Source of the DNA: Rhodoferax sp. U2-2l
Lineage (GTDB): Bacteria > Pseudomonadota > Gammaproteobacteria > Burkholderiales > Burkholderiaceae_C
Assembly: GCF_020594515.1 (NCBI RefSeq)
Contig: NZ_JAJCTH010000013.1
Coordinates: 62,001 to 126,000, forward strand
DNA length: 64,000 nucleotides
Reading direction: 5' to 3'
A program made the position numbers and the translations under genes. Below, piece by piece: positions 1-9,394 of the stretch; the stretch's first letter is position 1; each line of letters starts with the position of its first letter. The notes under the pieces were generated by a model, which saw only the letters and a list, made by a program, of their open reading frames with translations, was not told where the DNA came from and ran no database searches.

Positions 1-426
1 CCCTACCGTGGTAGCGCGCCGATGATGGCCGACATGCTGGGTAACCAGATCAACGCCGGTGTCGGTTCGGTGCCTGATTTCATCGAGAGCCAGAAGGCCG
101 GCAAGATCCGTGTGGTGGCGGTGCTGGGTGGTGTGCGCCAAGCCGCCTTGCCGGAGGTGCCAACCTTTGCTGAACTGGGTCTGGCTGGTTTTGAAGACGT
201 GCCGTATTACGGCATCTTCGCCCCCAAAGGCACATCACCCGCGGTGATCGAGAAACTCTCGGGCGCGGTGGCCAAGGTGGTGGCGATGCCCGACGTTCGC
301 GAGCGTTTGACCACGATGGGTCTGACCGTGGGTTACATGACCTCGGCGCAACTGGCCAGCCGGGAACTGGCCTACGCGACAACCTGGGCGCGCATCATCA
401 AGGACAGCGGGTTCAAGGCCCAGTAA
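1..426 (+). CDS. Bug-family tripartite tricarboxylate transporter receptor, C-terminal part
   Basis: This is the C-terminal end of a periplasmic solute receptor of the Bug/TctC family. Such proteins deliver organic acids to TctAB-type carriers or work as orphan receptors, which are very abundant in Burkholderiales. The frame is open at the window edge and begins with the family block PYRGSAPMMADML. It continues with the usual lobe-closing region (AGKIRVVAV, then VPTFAELG and GIFAPKGTSPAVIEKL). About 140 residues of an expected 320 or so are present. The ligand cannot be read from this part. The gene meets the DMT exporter gene tail to tail, 25 nt apart. Confidence 0.9.
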   Translation, partial: PYRGSAPMMADMLGNQINAGVGSVPDFIESQKAGKIRVVAVLGGVRQAALPEVPTFAELGLAGFEDVPYYGIFAPKGTSPAVIEKLSGAVAKVVAMPDVRERLTTMGLTVGYMTSAQLASRELAYATTWARIIKDSGFKAQ

Positions 427-451
427 CTGGCATCCGCCACGTGGGGCGGTT

Positions 452-1357
452 TCAGCGCCGTGACGACACGACGATCCCGCCCACAATCAGCGCAAACGCC
501 AGCCCGTGGTACAGGTGCGGCACCTCACCCAGAAACAGGCCGGATAGCACGGCGGTGAACAGCGGTGTCAGGTTGATGAAAAATCCCGCCACTGACGGCC
601 CGGTGCGTGCCACCCCGGCGCCCCAGGCCCGGTAGGCCAGCAAGGCCGGGCCAATCGCGATAAATAGCAGAATGCCAGCCAGCTGCCAGCTGGGTACAAA
701 CCGGCCAAAACCCAGGGCCCATTCCGCCCCGGCAAACAGCCCTGACCAGATCAGACCCAGTGAAATCTGGGCCATCAAAAACGCGGACCAGTTGGTGCGC
801 AGGCTGCTGGGTTCCGAGGTGGGGTGCACCAGCATCCAGCTGTAATAGGCCCAGGCGGCAGACGCCAGCAGGATGTAAAAGTCACCGGGCACCAGCCGCA
901 CCTGCAGCAAGGTGTCGAGTTGTCCGCGGCTCAGCACCAGCATCACCCCGCTGATCGACAAAGCAGCGCCCAGCCACTGGCGTCTGCTGATGGCCTTGGC
1001 AAAAAACAGCCGCCCGATCAGCAGCATCCACACCGGCGTGCTGGCGCCGACCAGCGTCACGTTGATGGGGGTGGAGGTGTTCAGCGCCAGGTACAGCAGC
1101 GCGTTGTAGCCACCAATGCTCAGCAGCGACAAGGCCATGAAACGCCGCCAGTTGGGCCACAGCGCGCTGCTGCGGTGCAGCACGGGTGCGGCCAGCGGCA
1201 GCAGCAGCACAAACGCCATGCACCAGCGCACCAGGTTCAGCGTCATGGGCGAGGCCATGTCGGCAATCACCCGGCCCAGCACCGCGTTGCAGGCCCACAG
1301 CACGGGGGGCAGCGTCAGCAGAAAAACTGCCGAGGGCGTCACCCTGGCTTGGCTCAT
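452..1357 (-). CDS. DMT superfamily (EamA) transporter
   Basis: This inner-membrane protein of 301 residues has about ten hydrophobic segments arranged as two EamA repeats. The first repeat opens with a Pro-rich helix containing the typical WACNAVLGRVIA segment. Members export metabolites or amino acids, and the substrate here cannot be inferred. The length is normal for the family. The gene stands alone, convergent with the Bug receptor gene and divergent from the quinone reductase gene, with about 170 nt between the two starts. Confidence 0.88.
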   Translation of the reverse strand: MSQARVTPSAVFLLTLPPVLWACNAVLGRVIADMASPMTLNLVRWCMAFVLLLPLAAPVLHRSSALWPNWRRFMALSLLSIGGYNALLYLALNTSTPINVTLVGASTPVWMLLIGRLFFAKAISRRQWLGAALSISGVMLVLSRGQLDTLLQVRLVPGDFYILLASAAWAYYSWMLVHPTSEPSSLRTNWSAFLMAQISLGLIWSGLFAGAEWALGFGRFVPSWQLAGILLFIAIGPALLAYRAWGAGVARTGPSVAGFFINLTPLFTAVLSGLFLGEVPHLYHGLAFALIVGGIVVSSRR

Positions 1358-1524
1358 GCGTTTGGCGCGCGCACCAGCGCGTCAGATGCTGGGGCAGCTC
1401 GAAAAAACAGGAAGCAAGGGGAACAGAACATGCGACTGAAGGGAAGTAAATTCGATTCTCGCAGCAAAAACGCTGTCGCTGAAATCATGGCAATATCCCG
1501 GCTCCTTTCTTGCGGAGACTTTGC

Positions 1525-2520
1525 ATGACCAGCCACACTTCACGCGCCATCCAGATTGACCAGCACGGCGGCCCCGATCAACTCAAACTGGTGCAGGTGA
1601 CGGTGGGCGAGCCCGGCCCGGGTGAGATCCGCATCCGCCACCACGCGGTGGGCCTGAACTTCATCGACGTTTACCACCGCACCGGCCTGTACCCGATGCC
1701 CATGCCCGCCCGTGTGGGCATGGAAGCAGCGGGTGTGGTCGAGGCCGTGGGGGAGGGTGTCACGCATCTGCGGGTGGGCGACCGCGCCGCCTATGCCAGC
1801 ACGCCACCCGGCAGTTATTGCGATCTGCGCGTGATGCCCGCCAAAACCGTCTGCCAGCTGCCCGATACCATCTCTTTCGAGACCGGCGCGGCGATGATGC
1901 TCAAGGGCCTCACCGCGCAATACCTGCTCAAACGCACCCAACCCCAAGGCGGCCTGCAGCCGGGTGATTTTGTGTTGTTCCATGCCGCAGCCGGTGGGGT
2001 GGGCCTGATCGCCTGCCAATGGGCCAAGGCCATGGGGCTGCGCCTGATCGGCACCGCGGGCTCCGAGTCGAAATGTGCGCTGGCGCTGGCCAATGGCGCT
2101 GAGTTTGCGATCAATTACGCGAAAGAAGACTTCCTCGTGCGGGTCAAGGAGATTACCGCTGGCCAGGGTGTCAAGGTGGTTTACGACTCGGTGGGCAAGG
2201 ACACCTGGGACAAGTCGCTGGACTGCCTGGCCCCCTTTGGCCTGATGGCCAGTTTTGGCAACGCTTCCGGCCCGGTGGCGCCCTTTGCGCCCGGCATCCT
2301 CGGCCCCAAGGGCTCGCTGTATGTGACGCGGCAAACGCTGTTCACCCACATCGCCACCCGTGAGGCCACCCAGTTGATGGCGGATGATCTGTTTGCCGCC
2401 GTGACCAGCGGCCAGGTCAAGATCCACATCGACCAGCGTTACCGGTTGGAAGACGTGCAGCAGGCGCACCGTGACCTGGAGGCGCGCAAGACCACCGGCT
2501 GCACGGTGTTGACGCTGTAG
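1525..2520 (+). CDS. qor: NADPH:quinone oxidoreductase, zinc-independent MDR family
   Basis: This 331-residue medium-chain reductase would pass electrons from NADPH to quinones or related enones in the cytoplasm. The N-terminal GroES-like part has GLNFIDVYHRTGLYP, typical of quinone oxidoreductases. The Rossmann part has AAAGGVGLIACQWAK for the nucleotide. The structural and catalytic zinc Cys residues of alcohol dehydrogenases are absent. The ATG was preferred over an in-frame TTG 15 nt upstream because GGAG lies 7 nt before it. No operon partner is seen. Confidence 0.9.
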   Translation: MTSHTSRAIQIDQHGGPDQLKLVQVTVGEPGPGEIRIRHHAVGLNFIDVYHRTGLYPMPMPARVGMEAAGVVEAVGEGVTHLRVGDRAAYASTPPGSYCDLRVMPAKTVCQLPDTISFETGAAMMLKGLTAQYLLKRTQPQGGLQPGDFVLFHAAAGGVGLIACQWAKAMGLRLIGTAGSESKCALALANGAEFAINYAKEDFLVRVKEITAGQGVKVVYDSVGKDTWDKSLDCLAPFGLMASFGNASGPVAPFAPGILGPKGSLYVTRQTLFTHIATREATQLMADDLFAAVTSGQVKIHIDQRYRLEDVQQAHRDLEARKTTGCTVLTL

Positions 2521-2673
2521 CCAGGGTGGGTGATGGACCTGGCCGGTGCTTGATCACGCGCCAGTCCGTTGGTGGGATGCCCTCAGTTTTGACAAGCCCA
2601 GCATCTGCTTGCGTCACCTCGCTAAGATCAACACAACCAGACGTTGTTGGAACCACAAAAGAGACCACCCGGC

Positions 2674-3297
2674 ATGACCCCTGTTCCCTCTGACTCCGCC
2701 CTGCATCGTCAGCTTCGCCAGGCGACGAAGCGGCCGCATCACGTGCTCGACCATCACCCGCTGCTGGCGCCGTTGTTGCGCCCGGACTTGACGCTGGCGC
2801 AATATGGCAACGCTTTGGCGGCCCTGCATGGCATTGGGCAAGCCGCCGAAGTTGGCATTCTGGCGTTTCTGGCCCAGCATCCGCAGCCTTTTGACTATCA
2901 GGCCCGCCTCAAGGTCTGGGCGCTGGAGGCTGACCTGGCCGCACTGGGGCGCCAGCCCCTGGGCTTGGCCGCAGATTTCCCGGTGCCGCAGAACGTCGGC
3001 GGCCTGATCGGCGTGCTGTATGTGATGGAAGGCGCCACGCAAGGCGGCCTGATGATTGCGCGGCTGCTGCAAGCCTTGCCGATTGCGCCCTTGCCGACCG
3101 CTCATTTCAGCGTCTACGGCAGCACGGCAGCGCAAAAATGGGCGGAGTTCCTGCAGTTTGCCGACGAGCAGGCCACGCCCGAGGTGCTGGACACCGCAGT
3201 GGTCACCGCCATCGGCGTGTTTGATGCCATCACGTGCCACCTGGATGCCTGCCTGAAGCAGCTGGGTGCTGATGTGTCTGTCTGTGAGCCCGCATGA
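2674..3297 (+). CDS. bphO: Biliverdin-producing heme oxygenase (bacteriophytochrome-linked)
   Basis: This 207-residue cytoplasmic enzyme would open heme to biliverdin IX-alpha, the chromophore of the phytochrome encoded next. The N-terminal helix LRQATKRPHHVLDHHPLL carries the candidate proximal heme histidine. The middle GVLYVMEGATQGGLMIAR matches the distal glycine-rich helix of the family. The stop overlaps the phytochrome start as ATGA, so the two are translationally coupled. An upstream in-frame TTG would add 10 residues, but the ATG is more likely. Neither start has a strong ribosome binding site. Confidence 0.9.
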   Translation: MTPVPSDSALHRQLRQATKRPHHVLDHHPLLAPLLRPDLTLAQYGNALAALHGIGQAAEVGILAFLAQHPQPFDYQARLKVWALEADLAALGRQPLGLAADFPVPQNVGGLIGVLYVMEGATQGGLMIARLLQALPIAPLPTAHFSVYGSTAAQKWAEFLQFADEQATPEVLDTAVVTAIGVFDAITCHLDACLKQLGADVSVCEPA

Positions 3298-6233
3298 GTA
3301 GCGTTGATATTTTCAATTGTGAGGACGAGCCGATCCGGTTTCCGGGCGCGGTTCAGCCGCATGGCGCCTTGCTGGTGCTGGACGCGCGGAGCGGGCGGGT
3401 GGAAGCCGCCAGTGAGTCCTGCCAGTCGATTCTGGGCACATCGCCTGCGGCCATGCTGGGCCAACCGGTTACCGAGTTTCTCGCCGCCCCGGCTGTGGCG
3501 GCGCTTCTGACCGACCAAGGCGACGCGCTTTGGCCGCTGGTCCCCCTGCCGATCAATGGGCAAGCCTGGACGGCCCGCTCGCACCGCAATACCAGCGGCC
3601 AGTGGCTGATCGACATGGAGCCTCCCCGCGACGGTAGCGTGCCCGAGCAAATGCACTACCAGTGCCGCCAGGCGATTGCCCACTTGCGAACCCTGTCCGA
3701 CCTGACGCAGATCATCCACACGGCGGCGAACCTGGTTCGGGACATCACCGGGTTTGATCGGGTCATGATCTACCAGTTCGACAAAGACTGGAACGGCGAG
3801 GTCATTGCCGAGGCCTGTGTCGACAACATTGAGCCCTACCTCGGGTTGCACTTTCCGGCCTCTGACATCCCGGCACAGGCGCGCGAGTTGTTCAAGTCCA
3901 GCCGAATACGGCAGATTTCAGATGCCGCGTACCAGCCCTCAGCCCTGATCGCCCGCGGCGACGGGCGGGCGATTGATCTGGGTCGCTCCAGCTTGCGCAG
4001 CGTGTCACCGATCCACATTGAGTATCTGGAGAACATGGGCGTCAGCAGCACCCTGGTCGGCTCCTTGGTCGTGGAGGGCGTGTTGTGGGGCTTGTTGTCA
4101 TGCCAGCACAAGAATGGCCCCATGTATTTTTCAGCACCAGAGCGCGATACCCTGGGCTGGTTTTGCGAAGACCTGGCGTCCTTGATCCAAGGCAGATTGA
4201 TTCGCCAGCGCCGGGAGCTGGAACTTGACCTGGTGATGCGGCGGCGGCGTCTGGTGGAGCTGATCCGGCAGATTGACTTCCGAATCCTGATGCGCCAGGG
4301 GCGTTCCAGCGAGCTGCTGGCCGTGGTGAACGCCGACGGTTTTGCGCTGCAGATTGACGATGACATTCAGGTCATCGGGCGCACCCCGAACATCCAGCAG
4401 ATCAAGCAAATCCAGCAGCGCCGCCGCGAACAGCCCGGCAACCCGGCGCTCTATTCCACCCATTCGATCCAGAAGGATCTGCAGGTGGAGCAAGTCGATG
4501 GCGATGTGGCCGGGGCGCTGTTTGTGTCTGTTCCTGGCAAGCCTGAAATCGGCATGTTCTGGTTTCGGCTGGAGCAAATCCACACGGTGCGCTGGAGCGG
4601 CAACCCGGAAAAAGCCCATGTGGCCGATGCCAGTGGCCGCTTGTCGCCACGGCAATCGTTTGCCCTGTACCTGACCACGGTCAGCGGCACCAGCCTGCCG
4701 TGGATTGCGGAGGAACTGGCTTCGGCGTCCGAGCTGGGGTCGTTGATCGAAATTGAGTTGTTGCGCGAGCGTGATGCTTTCACACAGACGATTCTGAATT
4801 CGATCCCCGCGCACATTGCCGTGCTCGATCACAAAGGCGTGATTTCCACCGTCAATGAAGCCTGGAACCGCTTTGCCCAGGAACCCGATATGGAGCGTGC
4901 CTCGCTGGGGGTGAGTTACCGGGATGTGAGTGCGGCTGCCGAGGGGCGCCCCAGTGGTGACGACGCGGTGGCGGCCTGGGCCGGCATCGAGGCGGTGTTG
5001 AACAAGGAGCTGGACAACTTCACGCTGGACTACCGGGGCGATGCCGCCAACAAGGAGCGCTGGTTTCGCATGAACGTGTACCCGCTGATCGGCTCGGGGC
5101 AAGGCGTGGTGGTGGCGCACGACGACATCACCTCACGCAAGCTGGCCGAAATTCAGGTCGCGCGTCTGCTGGAAGAACAGGCCTCCATTCTCAGCAGCGA
5201 TCTGGTCGGCATCGTGAAAATTCTCGACCGCAGAATTCTCTGGTCCAACCATGCCTTCAACCGCATGCTGGGGTATGCCGAAGGCGAGCTCAACGGGCAG
5301 CAAATTCGCCAGTGTTACCCCAACGACGCCGCCTTCGCCGAACTGGGCGAGCAGGTGTATGCCGTGATCCGGCAAGGCGAGACCTTCCGCACCGAATTGC
5401 AGCTGATGCGCAAGGACGGTGAATGTGGCTGGTATGCGTTCCATGCCGGGCTGCTCAGGGCGGGTGGCGAGGAGATCATCGGCATGTTGATCGACATCAC
5501 CGAACGCATCCTGGCCGAGGAAGAGTTGGCCATCCACCGTGCCGAAGTTCAGCTCGGCGTGTCACGCCAGCGCTTGCGCGAGCTGGTGGTCCAGAATGAA
5601 CTGAACCGCGAGCGCGAGCGCAAAAGCGTGGCGCGCGAGATCCACGACGAACTGGGCCAGGTGCTGACCGGCCTGCGCATGAGCCTGCTGCTGATGGAGA
5701 TGCGCTTTTGTTCGCTGGACCCCGCGTTGCCCAAGGTGGTGGCCGACATGAAGGCTTTGCTGGACCGGGGCATTGGCAATGTGCGCGATGTGGTGCTGTT
5801 CCTGCGGCCTGCCGCGCTGGACATGGGGCTCAAACATGCGCTCGAATCGCTTTGCAACGAGTTTTCAAAAAGCGCCGGGTTGACGTTTGATCTGGATTTG
5901 CCGTCATTCGATATCGCCATGGACGAGACCCGCTCCATCGTGGTGTACCGCATCGTCCAGGAGTCCATGACCAATACCGTCCGGCACGCCAAAGCCAGCA
6001 AAGTGGGTGTGACGCTGGATGTGACGGACGAACTGGTGGTTGAAATTCATGACAACGGCATTGGCTTTGATGTGGAAAAAGCCCGCGAGCTGAAATCGTT
6101 CGGCCTGCTGGGCATGCGAGAGCGCGCCATTGCGCTGGGCGGCGTCTTGGACATCGAAAGCAGTGCCGCACAAGGCACCACCGTTCGCTTGACCATTCCC
6201 AAAACCACGCCGTCGGAGGCGGTCAGCGCATGA
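3294..6233 (+). CDS. bphP: Bacteriophytochrome with PAS repeats and NarL-type (HisKA_3) kinase
   Basis: This 979-residue red/far-red light sensor kinase has a PAS-GAF-PHY photosensory core. Cys9 in NCEDEPIRFPGAVQPHG is placed where bacteriophytochromes bind biliverdin. The GAF domain has FPASDIPAQAR near residue 190, and the PHY tongue motif LSPRQSF lies near residue 447. Two PAS domains follow (about 490-620 and 625-745). The output is a HisKA_3 dimerisation domain with the phospho-accepting His in AREIHDELGQ near residue 784, then a HATPase domain. Classical BphPs mostly carry HisKA kinases, so the NarL/DegS-type output is less common and fits the LuxR-type partner that overlaps its 3' end by 4 nt. 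Confidence 0.93.
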   Translation: MSSVDIFNCEDEPIRFPGAVQPHGALLVLDARSGRVEAASESCQSILGTSPAAMLGQPVTEFLAAPAVAALLTDQGDALWPLVPLPINGQAWTARSHRNTSGQWLIDMEPPRDGSVPEQMHYQCRQAIAHLRTLSDLTQIIHTAANLVRDITGFDRVMIYQFDKDWNGEVIAEACVDNIEPYLGLHFPASDIPAQARELFKSSRIRQISDAAYQPSALIARGDGRAIDLGRSSLRSVSPIHIEYLENMGVSSTLVGSLVVEGVLWGLLSCQHKNGPMYFSAPERDTLGWFCEDLASLIQGRLIRQRRELELDLVMRRRRLVELIRQIDFRILMRQGRSSELLAVVNADGFALQIDDDIQVIGRTPNIQQIKQIQQRRREQPGNPALYSTHSIQKDLQVEQVDGDVAGALFVSVPGKPEIGMFWFRLEQIHTVRWSGNPEKAHVADASGRLSPRQSFALYLTTVSGTSLPWIAEELASASELGSLIEIELLRERDAFTQTILNSIPAHIAVLDHKGVISTVNEAWNRFAQEPDMERASLGVSYRDVSAAAEGRPSGDDAVAAWAGIEAVLNKELDNFTLDYRGDAANKERWFRMNVYPLIGSGQGVVVAHDDITSRKLAEIQVARLLEEQASILSSDLVGIVKILDRRILWSNHAFNRMLGYAEGELNGQQIRQCYPNDAAFAELGEQVYAVIRQGETFRTELQLMRKDGECGWYAFHAGLLRAGGEEIIGMLIDITERILAEEELAIHRAEVQLGVSRQRLRELVVQNELNRERERKSVAREIHDELGQVLTGLRMSLLLMEMRFCSLDPALPKVVADMKALLDRGIGNVRDVVLFLRPAALDMGLKHALESLCNEFSKSAGLTFDLDLPSFDIAMDETRSIVVYRIVQESMTNTVRHAKASKVGVTLDVTDELVVEIHDNGIGFDVEKARELKSFGLLGMRERAIALGGVLDIESSAAQGTTVRLTIPKTTPSEAVSA

Positions 6234-6862
6234 TCCAGATCCTGATCACCGACGACCATGCCATCGTGCGCAGCGGGCTCAAGCAGATTTTTCAGCAGGT
6301 GGACGATTTTGACGTGGTGGGCGAGGCCTCCAACGGCAGCGAGCTGCTGGAGATTCTGTCGCGATCGGTGCCCGACGTGTTGCTGATGGACCTGGACATG
6401 CCGGGCATCAGCGGCTCGGAATTGATTGAGCGCATCCGGGTCTCGTGGCCCGGCCTGCCGCTGCTGGTGCTGAGCATGCACAACGAGCCCGCAGTGGCCA
6501 TGCGCGCCCTGAAAGCCGGGGCGTCGGGTTACATCACCAAAGACTGTGACCTGAACATTTTGTTGCCGGCCATTCGCACCGTGGCAGCGGGCAAAAAGTT
6601 CATCATGCCCGGCATGGCCGAGCAAATGGTGTTTGAAGTGACGCCCGACCCCCAAAGTGCGCCCCATTTTTCGCTGACAGACCGGGAGATGCAGGTGTTT
6701 AACCTGCTGGTGGCCGGCAGCAGTGTCAACGACATTGCGGCGCAACTTTGCGTCAGCAACAAGACCATCAGCACCCACAAGGCCAAGTTGATGGAAAAGC
6801 TCAACATCACCAGCCTGGCAGAACTTGTGCGCTATGCCATGCAGCGCGGATTGGTAAGCTAA
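6230..6862 (+). CDS. NarL/FixJ-type response regulator, partner of the phytochrome
   Basis: This 210-residue DNA-binding regulator has a receiver domain (about 1-120; acidic pair Asp8/Asp9, phospho-acceptor Asp54 in LLMDLDMPG, Lys near 105 in YITKD). A LuxR-type helix-turn-helix follows (LTDREMQVFNLLVAGSS to NKTISTHKAKLMEKL). The start overlaps the kinase stop as ATGA, so it is almost certainly the phosphorylation partner of the bacteriophytochrome. It would convert light input into transcription. No light-regulated target genes are next to it. Confidence 0.92.
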   Translation: MIQILITDDHAIVRSGLKQIFQQVDDFDVVGEASNGSELLEILSRSVPDVLLMDLDMPGISGSELIERIRVSWPGLPLLVLSMHNEPAVAMRALKAGASGYITKDCDLNILLPAIRTVAAGKKFIMPGMAEQMVFEVTPDPQSAPHFSLTDREMQVFNLLVAGSSVNDIAAQLCVSNKTISTHKAKLMEKLNITSLAELVRYAMQRGLVS

Positions 6863-6871
6863 TTGGTGAGA

Positions 6872-6888
6872 CCCTATCGCCCATAGGG
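6872..6888 (+). terminator. Possible hairpin after the phytochrome operon
   Basis: CCCTAT and ATAGGG form a perfect 6-bp stem with a 5-nt loop, starting 9 nt after the response regulator stop. The following bases (ATTTCCTTA) are only weakly T-rich. It could be a weak terminator or a regulatory site. Confidence 0.3.
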
Positions 6889-7052
6889 ATTTCCTTAGTC
6901 AGTTTCAGAACTGCCCGATTGTCTCGGGTGTCACCTGTAGGCATCATTGACCTCAGGCCTTAAACCGGCTGTTTTTTGAGACAGGCATGAATGTTGGACC
7001 GCGTCTGTCTCATCCAAAAGCACTTGTCTGAGTCACTTCAATCGCAGTCTGA

Positions 7053-7286
7053 ATGGAAACACCGAAATACATCATGGACAATCAAATCACTTCGGGTGTC
7101 GTTGGTGATCAAGTGGGGGGGCGCGGCGACCCTCCTCAGAAGGCAACCCAGGAAGCAAGACCCGGCCGGACGGCGCTCGGCCCCGCAGAGGCAGAAAACA
7201 TCCGCGGTTTCGCCGAACATGTCGTCAGATTATTGTGCGAGCGTCACAACCTCACGCCGCAGGACCCGTCGTCGCAAAAGTTTTAG
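7053..7286 (+). CDS. Small hypothetical ORF, doubtful
   Basis: The only plausible reading frame in the 477-nt stretch between the response regulator and the MFS exporter encodes 77 residues. The C-terminal half (AEAENIRGFAEHVVRLLCERHN) looks like an amphipathic helix. An internal ATG 21 nt downstream could also serve as start. There is no convincing ribosome binding site and no recognised family. The rest of this stretch shows nothing clear. Confidence 0.25.
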   Translation: METPKYIMDNQITSGVVGDQVGGRGDPPQKATQEARPGRTALGPAEAENIRGFAEHVVRLLCERHNLTPQDPSSQKF

Positions 7287-7339
7287 TTGGGCAGTCGTTG
7301 GCAATAACTGATGGCGCCTTGGGAATTCTGATGGCCGCC

Positions 7340-8545
7340 TCAGCCGTGCTTGTGTACCAGCGTCCAGGCTGACAGCGCAATCAACCCGCTCCAGAACCAC
7401 ACGCCCAGCGTCAGCGGCAGCACGGTGCCGTCCATGTGGGTGCCCAGCCAACCGCCCCAGGCAAAGGCACACACCATCATCAGGAACCCATTCACCGCCG
7501 AGGCCGCGCCCGCCGCCTGCGGGAATGGCCCCACCGCACCACTCTGGCCGCAGGGCTGGTGAATGCCGTGACCGATCATGAAGATCAGTTGCGGCAGCAT
7601 GATGCTCCAGACATTGACCCAGCCCATGAGGGTGAGCACCGCCATCAGCGTGCCGCCGGTGAGCGACAACCCGCCCGCCATAGCCACCGCGCGGCGCACA
7701 CCAAATTGCGGCAGCCAGTGGCGGCAGATGAACGTGCCGCCAATGTAGGCCAGCGAGTTCACAAACATCACCAACCCATACTGCGTTTTGCTCAAGCCCA
7801 GGACGCCGATAAACACAAAGGATGACGCCGCCAGAAAGGTGAACAGGCCGCTGTAAGAGCAAGCCGTCAGCGCGGAAAACGCCTGAAACGTGCGGTTGCC
7901 CAGAATCTGCCGCCAGGTGGCCATCAGGGTACCGAGCTGCAGGGCGTTCGGATTTTTCCGCGGCACGGTTTCTTCAAAGCGCAGCGCCAGCACCGCCAGC
8001 GTCACGGCAGAAAACACGTTCAGCATCAGCAGGGCGTAGCGCCAGTTCAGCAGGTCAGACACCAGACCGCCCAGCGGCGCGCTCAGGCAGGCAATCACAC
8101 CCAGCCCGCTCAGGCCTTTGCTCATCACGCGGGCGCCCTGAACAGGTGAATACAGATCGCGCACGATGGCGCGGGCGCACATCACCCCGGCGCCCATGGC
8201 CGCGCCCTGCAGTGTGCGCCAGATGATCAGCCAGCCCATGCCGGGTGCCAGGCTGCTGGCCAGTGACGCCAGCACATAAGCCACCATGCCCACCAGCAAA
8301 ATGGGGCGGCGGCCATACCGGTCCGACAGCGGCCCCCACACCAGCTGCGAGCCGCCAAACGCCAGCAGCAGCGCCGTCAGCGTCAGTTGTGCCTGCGCCA
8401 TGGACGCACCCAGCTCGGCGGTGAGTGCTGGCAGTGCGGGCAGGTACAAATCGGTGGTGATCGGTTGCAGGCCCAACAAGAGAGAGAGCAACAGCACGAT
8501 CAGGCTGGGCGGCATGGCAGAGGTGTGGGTGGCGTGGTGGGGCAT
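7340..8545 (-). CDS. MFS multidrug exporter, Bcr/CflA type
   Basis: This is a twelve-helix proton-driven exporter of about 401 residues in the inner membrane. Diagnostic segments are the first helix ending TTDLYLPALPAL and the loop 2-3 motif A, GPLSDRYGRRPILLVG. Family members export drugs such as bicyclomycin or chloramphenicol, and the substrate here is unknown. The start is uncertain. MPHHATHTS is chosen, but an ATG 30 nt further in (MPPSLIV) and one 33 nt upstream are also possible, and none has a good ribosome binding site. It is divergent from the small membrane protein gene. Confidence 0.85.
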   Translation of the reverse strand: MPHHATHTSAMPPSLIVLLLSLLLGLQPITTDLYLPALPALTAELGASMAQAQLTLTALLLAFGGSQLVWGPLSDRYGRRPILLVGMVAYVLASLASSLAPGMGWLIIWRTLQGAAMGAGVMCARAIVRDLYSPVQGARVMSKGLSGLGVIACLSAPLGGLVSDLLNWRYALLMLNVFSAVTLAVLALRFEETVPRKNPNALQLGTLMATWRQILGNRTFQAFSALTACSYSGLFTFLAASSFVFIGVLGLSKTQYGLVMFVNSLAYIGGTFICRHWLPQFGVRRAVAMAGGLSLTGGTLMAVLTLMGWVNVWSIMLPQLIFMIGHGIHQPCGQSGAVGPFPQAAGAASAVNGFLMMVCAFAWGGWLGTHMDGTVLPLTLGVWFWSGLIALSAWTLVHKHG

Positions 8546-8680
8546 GGTGCAGCGCAGATTGTCCACGAGCCAGCACATGGCCTCGGTGTTTGCGCGGGCT
8601 AGGGCAGATGGGCGGTGATGCACCTGGGAAAGTGTTGCTGGGTGATACTTGGCGCCTGTTCTGATCAATGAGGTGTCTGC

Positions 8681-9064
8681 ATGGCAATTGGATGGCTGTC
8701 TGTTCTGAAAATGGTGCCGTGGGGCGATGTGATTGAAAACGCGCCCAAGGTGGCCAGCGGCGCCAAAAAACTGTGGAATACCGTTGGCAAAAAGCCGACA
8801 GCGCCTGCTGCTGCTGCGCCTGTGACCGGCACGCTGGTGGATGTGCCTGAGCCGGTGGCCGCGCTGCAGGCGCAGGTGACGCAATTGCAGACATCGGTGG
8901 CCGAGTTGCACCAGCAAATGCTGGAATCCAGCGCGCTGATTGGTTCCTTGGCCGAGCAAAACACCCAGTTGATTGCCCGCGTGGAGGTCAATCGCAAACG
9001 GGTGCTGGCGCTGGCGGTGGTGTTGGTGGCGCTGGCTGTGGTGGTGGCCTACAAGCTGTTTTGA
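8681..9064 (+). CDS. Small coiled-coil protein with C-terminal membrane anchor
   Basis: This 127-residue protein of unknown function appears conserved in type. The N-terminus (MAIGWLSVLKMVPWGDVI) is followed by a Pro/Ala-rich linker. A heptad-rich coiled coil spans about 65-100 (AALQAQVTQLQTSVAELHQ), and one strongly hydrophobic helix lies at about 108-126, ending in YKLF. A tail-anchored membrane protein with its coiled coil in the cytoplasm is the likely topology. GAGG lies 7 nt before the ATG. A decayed partial copy of this gene lies about 4.6 kb downstream. Confidence 0.8.
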   Translation: MAIGWLSVLKMVPWGDVIENAPKVASGAKKLWNTVGKKPTAPAAAAPVTGTLVDVPEPVAALQAQVTQLQTSVAELHQQMLESSALIGSLAEQNTQLIARVEVNRKRVLALAVVLVALAVVVAYKLF

Positions 9065-9394
9065 TCGCTTTTTGACCCTGTTATGCCAGGGGATGAAGCC
9101 CGTTTTTTTGTAGAGGTTGCAGAGAAGGCGGCATGTGTTGTGTCAAAAGGGGTTGTTGCCACCTGACTGGAAGGGTTGACCTGCTTGGGGAGCATCGGCC
9201 AGGCGTACCAACTGCAGCGTCAGGCACACGCAACAGCTTGTGTGGCCCGCGTGCCTTGTTTTCCGGGTAGTGAGCCTATACGATGGTGTACTTGGCCATG
9301 TAGGCGTGGACTGAGAGGAAACAGGCTGGGCATTGACCCGCCGGGTTGTTCACAGTGACATCTTCTCAGGCCGTGATTTCTAGGGAGCAGGTGA
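9065..9394. other. Intergenic stretch without recognisable gene
   Basis: These 330 nt separate the small membrane protein from the hybrid kinase. No coding frame, tRNA or clear repeat was seen. The last 15 nt contain AGGGAGCAGGTGA, which serves as ribosome binding site of the kinase gene. Confidence 0.6.

Noticed and set aside
6991..7311. A 106-codon frame between the response regulator and the MFS gene
   Set aside because: It overlaps a slightly better candidate in another frame, is Arg/Lys/Ser-rich and has no ribosome binding site.
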